The translations under genes and the position numbers were made by a program. Of a DNA stretch of 64,000 bases, positions 37,410-44,363 are shown piece by piece. Source of the stretch: CADEED01 sp963842515 (GTDB taxonomy: Bacteria > Pseudomonadota > Gammaproteobacteria > Steroidobacterales > Steroidobacteraceae); NCBI GenBank assembly GCA_963842515.1, contig CAWJGO010000005.1:248001-312000 (forward strand), written 5' to 3'. The notes under the pieces were generated by a model. It ran no database searches, was not told the DNA's origin, and saw nothing but the letters and a program-made list of their open reading frames with translations. Position 1 is the stretch's first letter. Each line of letters opens with the position of its first letter.

Positions 37410-38708
37410 ATGCACTTCGCGCTGCGCGGCTACCTGTTCATCGCCCTGATCGCCTTGTTAGGCGTAGCCGGCACGTGGTCGGAGGTGCCGGCATTCTCGG
37501 GCGCCTGGCTGCTGCCGGCGTTCCTGCTGCTGACGGGACTGGCGTTCGAAGCCTGGTACCTGCGCGGCACGCAGGTGAGCCTGAGGATGCGCATCGATGA
37601 GCGGTTGAAGCTCGGCAGGCCGGCAAAGGGCTCTTTTGCCTTCGCCCACAATCGAAGGCGCGAGCTCGTGTTGCAGTACGCTCGCGCGATGCCGGCCGCA
37701 CTGAAACAGTCTGCGGACGTGCGGCGCGTGGCACTGCCGCCCGAAGAAGAGCTGCTTGATCCCGCCGATATTCTGCCTTTGCGTCTCGGCGCCGGGCGAT
37801 TCGGCGCAGTGCCGGCGCGGCTGTTAGGCCGGTTCGCACTGGCGTGGTGGAGTCGCGATCTGCCGCAGACTGCGTCCTTCACGGTGGCGCCCGACACAGT
37901 GCCGGGCGGCGCGCGTCCCGTCGCTGGAGAAGCTGCCGGCGAGACACCGCGGCGGCTGCCGGGTGTCGGTGTGGAGCTCTTACAGTTGCGCGACTACGTC
38001 ACCGGCGACGCGCTGTCGCGCATCGACTGGAAAGCAACCGCGCGCCACGGCACATTGATCTCGCGCGAGTACAGCGAAGCGCAGCACCTGGAGATCCTGC
38101 TGGTGGTGGATGCGGGCCGCGGCAGCCGCGTGCGTGCCGGCGCGCTCGACCGCCTCGGCCTCTACGCCAATGTGGCCGCGCGCCTCGCCGAACACGCGGT
38201 GTCCATCGAAGATCGCGTCGGCCTGCTGGTCTATGCCGATCGCATGGTCAGCGCGTGTTTGCCGGATCGAGGCGTGCGCGCCGTGGCTCGGCTGCGCCGT
38301 TCCCTGGAAACTCTCGAGAGCGACCGCGGCGAATCCGATCCGATCGCCGCCGCCATTCATGCGCGCCGCCTTCTGCGCCACCGAGGATTGATCGTGTGGC
38401 TCACCGACCTGGCGGAGCCGGATCGCAACGCGCAACTCATGCAGGCGCTGAAGGCGCTGGTGCCGCGCCACCAGCCCATCGTCGCGGCGCCGCACGCGGC
38501 CGAGATCGGGCGACTGGCCGCAGGTGCGGCTCGTGAGTGGCGCGATCCGGCGGTTTCGCTGGCGGCGCGCGAGCATCAGCAGCGATCGCAGTTGCAGGTC
38601 GCCACCATGCGCCGGTCCGGCATCGTGGTGCTCGATGAGCCCGATGACAGGCTGGATAAAGCGGTGCTCGACGCCTATCTACAATTGCGGCGGCGGCGGC
38701 GGGTATGA
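37410..38708 (+). CDS. DUF58 domain protein
   Basis: A 432-residue protein with two N-terminal membrane helices (LFIALIALLGVAGTW and FSGAWLLPAFLLLTGLAF) and a cytoplasmic DUF58/VWA-like domain. The family signature GVELLQLRDYVTGDALSRIDWKATARHGTLISREY is clear, as is LEILLVVDAGRGSR, a MIDAS-like position. Last plus-strand gene of the MoxR cluster. Just downstream is a small stem (GCCGCA/TGCGGC at 38743-38760) without a T-run. Confidence 0.93.
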   Translation: MHFALRGYLFIALIALLGVAGTWSEVPAFSGAWLLPAFLLLTGLAFEAWYLRGTQVSLRMRIDERLKLGRPAKGSFAFAHNRRRELVLQYARAMPAALKQSADVRRVALPPEEELLDPADILPLRLGAGRFGAVPARLLGRFALAWWSRDLPQTASFTVAPDTVPGGARPVAGEAAGETPRRLPGVGVELLQLRDYVTGDALSRIDWKATARHGTLISREYSEAQHLEILLVVDAGRGSRVRAGALDRLGLYANVAARLAEHAVSIEDRVGLLVYADRMVSACLPDRGVRAVARLRRSLETLESDRGESDPIAAAIHARRLLRHRGLIVWLTDLAEPDRNAQLMQALKALVPRHQPIVAAPHAAEIGRLAAGAAREWRDPAVSLAAREHQQRSQLQVATMRRSGIVVLDEPDDRLDKAVLDAYLQLRRRRRV

Positions 38709-39021
38709 ATCGGAGTGGCGTCGCAGTGAGGCTCAGGTCGCTGCCGCACGAGGATGCGGCGAGCAGGCCCGGGCTGCCGGTGACTGCGAAAGATAATGAG
38801 CCGCCGGAGCGAGCCGACATATTGTTGTGCCTGCAAGACCTGTAATGGCACACGGGTGTAGCCTGCCGAGGTTGGTTCAGCAGCTGTGGTTCAACTGACA
38901 GGCCGTATAACTACTTGGAATCGTTTGACGGTATGGATAGGCATGTGCTGTAGTAAAAACAGACACGTGCAAGCAGCATCTGCGCGTGCAGCGCACAGCT
39001 CAACCGCTAGGCGGGTAACGT
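38709..39021. other. gene-free spacer before the cassette array
   Basis: These 313 bases hold no gene I can support. They contain a short hairpin after the DUF58 gene (38743-38760) and, at the right end, AGCTCAACCGCTAGGC (38997-39012), which looks like the right half of an attC site (R' box GCTAGGC, one mismatch from GTTRRRY). Base use becomes more AT-rich here than in the genes on either side. Confidence 0.5.
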
Positions 39022-39507
39022 ATGCGTATGCTCAAGATCGCAACGGCTGTCATGACATGGTCGCTCGCATCGGCGTCCGCGGGCGCGCTGGAGTTGATGG
39101 CGAAATGTTCCAGTGGAATTACCGTTAGCGCGAGCGTCAACACTAAGGTCAGACGGTATCCTTGGTTGGCAAGGCTTGGCGATCCGGTTGAACGAGCACG
39201 AATTACCGGAAAGCTGCGCCTAACGAACGACACCTCATCTGTCGTTCAGTACAGCAATCGCGAAGTGCTTCTCGCTGTTGGCAATGAGGCAGGCGTTCAA
39301 GCCTATTCTGAAATTTTTGCTTCCGACGCGACTGATTTTGGCTACATCGAGTTGGCGCCGAATCAGTCAAGGCAGCTGAGGGTCTATTGGCCCTCGAAGC
39401 TAAGAGCTGGAACCAACGTAGGTGCCATAACGTTGAGCTGCATCTCGCTGAGACCAGCTGATGTGCCGCCGCCTGACAACTCACTCGAGCGCACGCGTGG
39501 CGAATAA
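39022..39507 (+). CDS. exported protein of unknown function (cassette ORF 1)
   Basis: A 161-residue protein with a signal peptide (TAVMTWSLASASAGALE) and a mature beta-rich domain (ITGKLRLTNDTSSVVQYSNREVLLAV). I recognise no family. Its last codons (PDNSLERTRGE) are read from the left half of an attC-like site that begins at 39471, so the natural coding part probably ends near residue 150. Codon use is more AT-rich than in housekeeping genes nearby, in keeping with acquisition. Confidence 0.65.
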   Translation: MRMLKIATAVMTWSLASASAGALELMAKCSSGITVSASVNTKVRRYPWLARLGDPVERARITGKLRLTNDTSSVVQYSNREVLLAVGNEAGVQAYSEIFASDATDFGYIELAPNQSRQLRVYWPSKLRAGTNVGAITLSCISLRPADVPPPDNSLERTRGE

Positions 39508-39558
39508 GGCGCAATGCCCAGTTCGCCGCCGGTGCGGCGCTCGGCCCACCCGTTAGGC
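39471..39558. repeat. attC-like recombination site 1 (most complete)
   Basis: An 88-bp imperfect palindrome with paired boxes at symmetric spacing. R'' is GCCTGAC (39471-39477), then 8 nt, L'' is CGAGCGC (39486-39492), L' is GCGCTCG (39537-39543), then 8 nt, R' is GTTAGGC (39552-39558). L'' and L' are perfect complements, R' fits GTTRRRY exactly, and R'' has one mismatch to its complement. This is the architecture of integron attC sites. Confidence 0.6.
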
Positions 39559-39951
39559 CGCCAAGTGGGGGCACCATTCGCAGCCTTTCTCATCCACACC
39601 TTGCGCGTACTGGCGGCAGTCGCGGCGATGTTCGCGGCCGGCATCGTGGCCTGGATTGTTGTTCTATTCATTACCGTCCTGTTGGGTGAGCCCTCCGAGA
39701 AGTTCTTGTTCGTTGGCGCCGCCACCATTGGGATCGCCGCCGTTTGTGGCGGCACATTCCTGTCGGTTCGGTCCATTACGCCAGGGTCGGTACTTCATCC
39801 GGTGCTGGCTGCGCTGACTCTGGCAATTGCTTACCTCGCGATCTGCACACGCGGTGACATTGGTGGTCTGGCTGTCGGTCTGCCATTCACAGCGATAGTG
39901 ATTGCAGCCGCGGCTGCGCTAACATTTCGTTCGGATAGCATTGCCGCCTGA
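39514..39951 (+). CDS. membrane protein of unknown function (cassette ORF 2)
   Basis: Up to 145 residues with four hydrophobic helices (VLAAVAAMFAAGIVAWIVVLFITVLLG, FLFVGAATIGIAAVCGGTFLS, LHPVLAALTLAIAYLAI and VGLPFTAIVIAAAAALTF). The ATG at 39514 lies inside the attC-like site, so a start after the site is more likely, for example GTG 39565. No family is recognised. The stop lies inside the next repeat copy. Confidence 0.55.
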   Translation: MPSSPPVRRSAHPLGRQVGAPFAAFLIHTLRVLAAVAAMFAAGIVAWIVVLFITVLLGEPSEKFLFVGAATIGIAAVCGGTFLSVRSITPGSVLHPVLAALTLAIAYLAICTRGDIGGLAVGLPFTAIVIAAAAALTFRSDSIAA

Positions 39952-39989
39952 CAGATCTGGAGAGCGCGCGTGAAGGATGAAGTGCCAAG
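39946..39989. repeat. attC-like left half-site 2
   Basis: GCCTGACAGATCTGGAGAGC followed by GCGCGTGAAGGATGAAGTGCC aligns with the left parts of the sites at 39471 and 40303. No matching right half is visible downstream, so this copy appears truncated. The GTG start of the next ORF is within it. Confidence 0.45.
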
Positions 39990-40284
39990 TGCGATCAGCA
40001 GCGGGCGCCGCGCTTTGCTCGCCTTCGGAGCGGCAGTCCTCCCGTTTGGCATGTTTGCCGCCTACCTTCTAGTCACGAGGTCGGGTACGCCCCGGTTCAC
40101 TATCGCGAGTGACTACCTCGCCTTCGCCATCGCCACGGCGGTTGGTGCCACGTGTCTATGGCGCTGGGTCCGCGGCGCGCACTGGCGTCTCAGCGCGATG
40201 GTCGTGTACGCACTCGCTTGCAGCGCGACGCTTTTCATTTCTACCTTCTGGTTCCTTTGCGCGGTGTTCGACGAATGCCTGTGA
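39970..40284 (+). CDS. small membrane protein (cassette ORF 3)
   Basis: A 104-residue protein, GTG start, with three hydrophobic helices (ALLAFGAAVLPFGMFAAYLLV, YLAFAIATAVGATCLWRWV and MVVYALACSATLFISTFWFLCAVF). The first residues (VKDEVPS) derive from the repeat unit; the same words (VRDEVP) are readable from the next repeat at 40329, so the true start may be downstream. Function unknown. Confidence 0.5.
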   Translation: MKDEVPSAISSGRRALLAFGAAVLPFGMFAAYLLVTRSGTPRFTIASDYLAFAIATAVGATCLWRWVRGAHWRLSAMVVYALACSATLFISTFWFLCAVFDECL

Positions 40285-40302
40285 GAGGGGTCGGTACATA
40301 TC

Positions 40303-40387
40303 ACCTGACAACGCCCTGGAGTGTACGTGTGAGAGATGAGGTGCCACGGTCAAACAGCGCGCGCAGCACTGAGCTCATCCGCTAGCT
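40303..40387. repeat. attC-like site 3
   Basis: The left part ACCTGACAACGCCCTGGAGT matches site 1 at 14 of the first 20 positions. Boxes fall at the same spacing as in site 1: R'' ACCTGAC (40303-40309), 8 nt, L'' GGAGTGT (40318-40324), L' GCACTGA (40366-40372), 8 nt, R' GCTAGCT (40381-40387). The core AGTG/CACT pairs, but R' is degenerate. Confidence 0.45.
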
Positions 40388-40391
40388 CGCC

Positions 40392-41006
40392 ATGGACGAA
40401 GCGGACGCCTCACTGCTTGAAAGAATCATGGAAGCTGTCGCCAGCGATGATCCATTCGCTGACCGAATGTTGAAGGTGATTGACCATTGTGATCTGCAGA
40501 ATCCGCACCCGGATTGGCAACACATGCGGCGGATTGCATTCGCGTCGGACGAGGCGGCGCTGAAGTCGTGGTTGCCACGCGCCCTGGAGAACCTGGACAC
40601 ATCCCTTTCGATCAAGGGACTTTGGTTCGGACTGAACAATCCAGTCAGACGGGGAGCTGTAACGGCAGATATCTATTGTGGCGCGTCCGAATCCTTTGAT
40701 TCCGACTCACTGGAGTGGGCCACTAACTTCATAGTTGTTCCGAATGACGGCTATTTGCGGTCAAAGGTCCTTAGGGAGATCTACTCCCTGGCGTACGAAC
40801 GCGATGCGGGACTGCAGAACGATGCAGAGTACCCGTTGGTCCTTGCCTATGGCGCCATGTGCGCGCGCTCAGTGTTGTGCAGCCTCACTCTCGAGGGACC
40901 TCTCAGTCAGATGCGCGGCGCCGCCTGCGGGTTCGACAGCGGTGATGTGCTGCACCTCGGCGAATTTGATGGCTCGCGGTTTCAGCTGAACATTTCGGCG
41001 AGCTGA
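40392..41006 (+). CDS. protein of unknown function (cassette ORF 4)
   Basis: A 204-residue soluble protein, probably cytosolic, starting 4 nt after the attC-like site 3. It has an acidic N-terminus (MDEADASLLERIMEAVASDDPFADRML) and no signal peptide or membrane helix. I recognise no domain. Residues DADIYCG-like and the C-terminal ISAS give no clue. Base composition is less GC-rich than in the flanking housekeeping genes. Confidence 0.6.
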   Translation: MDEADASLLERIMEAVASDDPFADRMLKVIDHCDLQNPHPDWQHMRRIAFASDEAALKSWLPRALENLDTSLSIKGLWFGLNNPVRRGAVTADIYCGASESFDSDSLEWATNFIVVPNDGYLRSKVLREIYSLAYERDAGLQNDAEYPLVLAYGAMCARSVLCSLTLEGPLSQMRGAACGFDSGDVLHLGEFDGSRFQLNISAS

Positions 41007-41041
41007 AGGCGCCGATCAGTCAGCCGCCTCAGGCCGACGCT

Positions 41042-41106
41042 GTCAGACACCGACCCGGCAACTTGGCGGGCAACGCCTGCGTTACTGCCCACCGCGAAGG
41101 TTAGAC
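41042..41106. repeat. attC-like site 4 (weak)
   Basis: A 65-bp stretch bounded by GTCAGAC (41042-41048) and GTTAGAC (41100-41106). The right box fits the GTTRRRY consensus exactly; the left box is two bases from its complement. L boxes are not clear. It sits just before the acetyltransferase ORF, as expected for a cassette boundary. Confidence 0.3.
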
Positions 41107-41113
41107 TTTCAAA

Positions 41114-41701
41114 ATGACAACGCCGTCTATCAAAACCGCCGAGATATCCGAAGAAGCTTCAGCTATTGCTGTGGTGGTGCTGGCGTTTTCCGCTGACCCT
41201 GCCGCGCGTTGGACATGGCCTGATCCAAATCAATACCTCGCGCATTTCCCCAACTTCGTCAGGGTATTCGGAGGCAAAGCGTTTGCCCGCAAGAGCGCCT
41301 ACTGCGTGGACGGCTATGCCGGGGCGGCGCTGTGGCTGCCGCCAGAGGTCCACCCGGACGAAAACGCGCTGATCTCACTGCTGCAAAGCACCGGATCGGC
41401 GCAGTTTCAAAAAGACGGCGGTGCGGTATTCGACCAGATGGGGCGCTACCACCCGCGCGAGCCCCATTGGTATTTGCCGTTCATCGGGGTCGAGCCGTTT
41501 CACCAGGGCAAAGGATACGGCGGGGCGTTGATGCAACATGCCTTGATCCCGTGCGATCGCGACCAGACGCTGGCCTATCTGGAATCCTCCAATCCGAAGA
41601 ATATCCCGCTCTATGAACGGTATGGATTCGAGTTGCTGGGCACCATCCAAGTGGGGACCTCGCCACCTATCTTTCCGATGCTCCGCAAGCCACGGCAGTG
41701 A
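41114..41701 (+). CDS. GNAT-family N-acetyltransferase (cassette ORF 5)
   Basis: A 195-residue acetyltransferase of the GNAT fold. The acetyl-CoA-binding region is visible as LPFIGVEPFHQGKGYGGALMQHAL (motif A, Q/R-x-x-G-x-G/A) and the C-terminal LAYLESSNPKNIPLYERYGFELLGTI (motif B). Substrate is unknown. It is the last plus-strand ORF of the array and converges with the RDD-SpoIIM gene. GNAT enzymes are frequent cargo in gene cassettes. Confidence 0.88.
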   Translation: MTTPSIKTAEISEEASAIAVVVLAFSADPAARWTWPDPNQYLAHFPNFVRVFGGKAFARKSAYCVDGYAGAALWLPPEVHPDENALISLLQSTGSAQFQKDGGAVFDQMGRYHPREPHWYLPFIGVEPFHQGKGYGGALMQHALIPCDRDQTLAYLESSNPKNIPLYERYGFELLGTIQVGTSPPIFPMLRKPRQ

Positions 41702-41711
41702 ACCGGGGTAG

Positions 41712-43229
41712 CTAGACGGAGACCGCCGGTCCGCCGCGACTGCGGCCGAACACATAACCGCGCAGCAGCGAGATCATGAACAGCCAGTAGCCCACGCCAA
41801 TCGTGACGCGCGCCCAGCGCGGCACTTCGGGATCCGGCGACACGAAGCCTTCGATGAACCCGCAGATGAACAGCAGCAGTGTTACGACCGCGAGTACGCG
41901 GATGCCCTCGGCTGCGGCCCCACGGAATGCTTCAGTGCGCGACTGGGAGCCCGGACGGATGAGCGCTTCGCCGAGGTAGGAGCCGGCGGCGCCAGCGATG
42001 CAGATGCAGGAAAGCTCGACGCAGCCGTGCGCGACGACAAAATCGAACAGGCGTCCCGCGAGCCCGTGTTGTCCGGTGAACGCGAAGATGGCGCCCAGCT
42101 GCAGGCCATTCAGGCCGATGAGATAGAAGGTGCCGAGCCCGAAGACGATTCCCGAGCAGAAAGCAAAAAACGACACCACGATGTTGTTGGTGAGAATGCC
42201 GATCGACAGCACCGCGGATGGCGTGATGTTGAGCAAGCCGTCGGTCCACAGCTCACCACGCTCCACGGTGGCAATGAGTTGCGGTCCGGCGAACATCGCG
42301 ATCAGGTCGGGATAGCTGAAGATGAGCCACGCGCCGGCTACACCTGACACCACGAACAGCAGCGTGACCGCCAGCAGGTGAATGCTCATGGCGCTCATGG
42401 CCGCGGGTACGCGATCGCGCATCAACGACAGCAGCACCAGCAGCGTGCGCCGGGCGGGGCGATGAATGGTGTCATGCAGGTCGGCATACACGGCTTCCAG
42501 ATACTCCGACGACGCTGCCCCAGGCGCACGCGACAGTCGCGCTGCGCCCACCGCATGCGCGGCGCGACGATAGTCGTCAACGGCGCCCAATGCGTCATCG
42601 ACATTGGTACCGCGCCGGCGGCTCAACGATGCGGCGCGCTCGCGGGCGGCCTGCCAGTCGGAATGTGTGCCGACGCCGACCTTCTCCAGGAAAGGCGCGC
42701 GCTCGACGGCGATCACCGTGCCGGCGGCCAGGTCCCCGAGGCGCAGGTGGCGCTTGCCGAAAAATACGAACAACAGGCCCACCACATAGAACACGGGCAT
42801 GGAGTCGACGATGCGGAAGATGTTGCGCGTGATCAGCGCACCGGCCGTCGGCACCTGTCCTTCGGGCGTGAGTATGCGTACGCCGGCGAGCCGCTTGCCG
42901 GGCGTGCGGCCGCCCATCAGCGGCTCGAGGATCAGGTGATACAGGAAGTAGATAGCCGTGGCCGGCGTGGCGCCGGCGAGATACCACAGGGTCTCGTTAT
43001 CCTGGTCGGCGCTGAAGGTGAAGTTGCCGAGAATCAGCAGCGACGCGAGCAGCAGGTACACCATCGCGAGGCCACTGCGAATCAACCAGTCGAGCAGGAA
43101 TGCGAAGGCGCGTGCACCAGGCCCGGCCAGCACGATGTGCGCGTCGACACCGGTGGCGCTCGCCACGGCGAGCATCGGCGGGGCATCGACGCCCTGCGGT
43201 GGGCCGGCGATCTCCACCGCGGCGCTCAC
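41712..43229 (-). CDS. RDD - SpoIIM domain fusion membrane protein
   Basis: A 505-residue membrane protein. Residues about 30-190 are an RDD domain (ARAFAFLLDWLIRSGLAMVY ... LMGGRTPGKRLAGVRILTPEG ... NIFRIVDSMP). After a charged linker, residues about 255-500 are a SpoIIM/stage II sporulation M-like domain (LLVLLSLMRDRVPAAM ... LTNNIVVSFFAFCSGIVFGLGTFYLIGLNGLQLGAIF ... AHGCVELSCICIAGAAG). These are often separate genes next to MoxR/DUF58/DUF4129. GTG start overlaps the prfA stop, so it follows prfA in one transcript. Confidence 0.88.
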   Translation of the reverse strand: MSAAVEIAGPPQGVDAPPMLAVASATGVDAHIVLAGPGARAFAFLLDWLIRSGLAMVYLLLASLLILGNFTFSADQDNETLWYLAGATPATAIYFLYHLILEPLMGGRTPGKRLAGVRILTPEGQVPTAGALITRNIFRIVDSMPVFYVVGLLFVFFGKRHLRLGDLAAGTVIAVERAPFLEKVGVGTHSDWQAARERAASLSRRRGTNVDDALGAVDDYRRAAHAVGAARLSRAPGAASSEYLEAVYADLHDTIHRPARRTLLVLLSLMRDRVPAAMSAMSIHLLAVTLLFVVSGVAGAWLIFSYPDLIAMFAGPQLIATVERGELWTDGLLNITPSAVLSIGILTNNIVVSFFAFCSGIVFGLGTFYLIGLNGLQLGAIFAFTGQHGLAGRLFDFVVAHGCVELSCICIAGAAGSYLGEALIRPGSQSRTEAFRGAAAEGIRVLAVVTLLLFICGFIEGFVSPDPEVPRWARVTIGVGYWLFMISLLRGYVFGRSRGGPAVSV

Positions 43230-44329
43230 GCCGCGCCCCGCTGTTCTTCCTCCGCGAGCTGCTCAGCCTGGTGCTCATGCGACAACGCGTCTAACAACTC
43301 GTCGATCTTGCCCTGCATGATGTCGCCGAGCTTGTAGAGCGTGAGGTTGATGCGGTGGTCGGTGACGCGGCCCTGGGGAAAGTTATAGGTGCGAATTCGC
43401 TCGGAACGATCGCCCGTGCCCACTTGCAGCTTGCGGTCGCGTGCAATGTCGCTGTCGCGCTTCTGCTGCTCGGCCGCGAGAAGTTTGGCCTTCATCAGTG
43501 CCATCGCGCGCGAGCGGTTCTTGTGCTGGGAGCGCTCGTCCTGGCACTCGACCACCAGCCCCGTGGGCAGATGGGTGATGCGAATGGCCGAGTCGGTCTT
43601 GTTGACGTGCTGGCCACCGGCACCCGATGCCCTGAAGGTGTCGACACGCAGCTCGGCGGGGTTGAGATCCGTGACCTCGACTTCATCCGGTTCGGGGAGG
43701 ATGGCGACGGTGCACGCGGAGGTGTGGATGCGCCCCTGCGCTTCGGTGGCCGGCACGCGCTGCACCCGATGCACGCCGGATTCGAACTTGAAACGCGCGA
43801 AAGCGCCGGGGCCGGCGATGCGGCTGATGATTTCGCGGAAGCCGCCGTGTTCACCCTGGCTTTCCGAGAGAACCTCGACCGTGAAGCCGTGCGTCTCGGC
43901 GAAACGCGCGTACATGCGGTATAGATCACCGGCAAAAATGGCGGCTTCGTCGCCCCCGGTACCGGCACGTACTTCGAGGTAGATATTCTTGTCGTCACGC
44001 GGGTCGCGCGGGATGAGCAACATCTTGAGCTCATCTTCGGCGCGCACGATCTGCGGCGTGAGGCGGGCTATTTCCTCCTGGCCCATCTCGCGCATCCCTG
44101 AATCCTTGTCGTTCTGCATGTCGCGCGCCGAGGACAGCTCGCGCTCCAATACCCGGAACGCGGCAAATTTTTCCGCGACCGGAGTGAGGCGGGCATATTC
44201 CACCGACAAATCGCGGAATTCGCGCTGTCGGCCGATGACCGCCGGGTCTGCCAGCGATCTTCCGATTTCTTCATAGCGGTCGGTCATTTTCTCGAGCCGC
44301 AGTCGAATGGTGTCTTTCACGCGAACCAT
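43226..44329 (-). CDS. prfA: peptide chain release factor 1
   Basis: A 367-residue release factor that terminates at UAA and UAG. The GGQ loop lies near residue 240 (SGAGGQHVNKTDSAIR) and the codon-recognition PAT region is in RVPATEAQGRIHTS. The ATG at 44329 is chosen by homology. In many relatives hemA lies upstream and prmC downstream. Here prfA starts 34 bp from a divergent TPR gene and is followed by RDD-SpoIIM; neither hemA nor prmC adjoins it. Confidence 0.97.
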   Translation of the reverse strand: MVRVKDTIRLRLEKMTDRYEEIGRSLADPAVIGRQREFRDLSVEYARLTPVAEKFAAFRVLERELSSARDMQNDKDSGMREMGQEEIARLTPQIVRAEDELKMLLIPRDPRDDKNIYLEVRAGTGGDEAAIFAGDLYRMYARFAETHGFTVEVLSESQGEHGGFREIISRIAGPGAFARFKFESGVHRVQRVPATEAQGRIHTSACTVAILPEPDEVEVTDLNPAELRVDTFRASGAGGQHVNKTDSAIRITHLPTGLVVECQDERSQHKNRSRAMALMKAKLLAAEQQKRDSDIARDRKLQVGTGDRSERIRTYNFPQGRVTDHRINLTLYKLGDIMQGKIDELLDALSHEHQAEQLAEEEQRGAA

Positions 44330-44356
44330 TGTAAGGGGCAGAGGTCCAGTTATAGT
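44329..44356 (+). promoter_or_regulatory. candidate promoter for the TPR-lolB-ispE operon
   Basis: TTGTAA (44329-44334), a 16-bp spacer and TATAGT (44351-44356) form a fair sigma-70-type promoter. The -10 box ends 7 bp before the ATG at 44364, so the predicted transcript starts at or within two bases of the start codon. No ribosome site precedes that ATG. The -35 box overlaps the prfA start codon on the other strand. Confidence 0.45.
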
Positions 44357-44363
44357 GCCCGTC

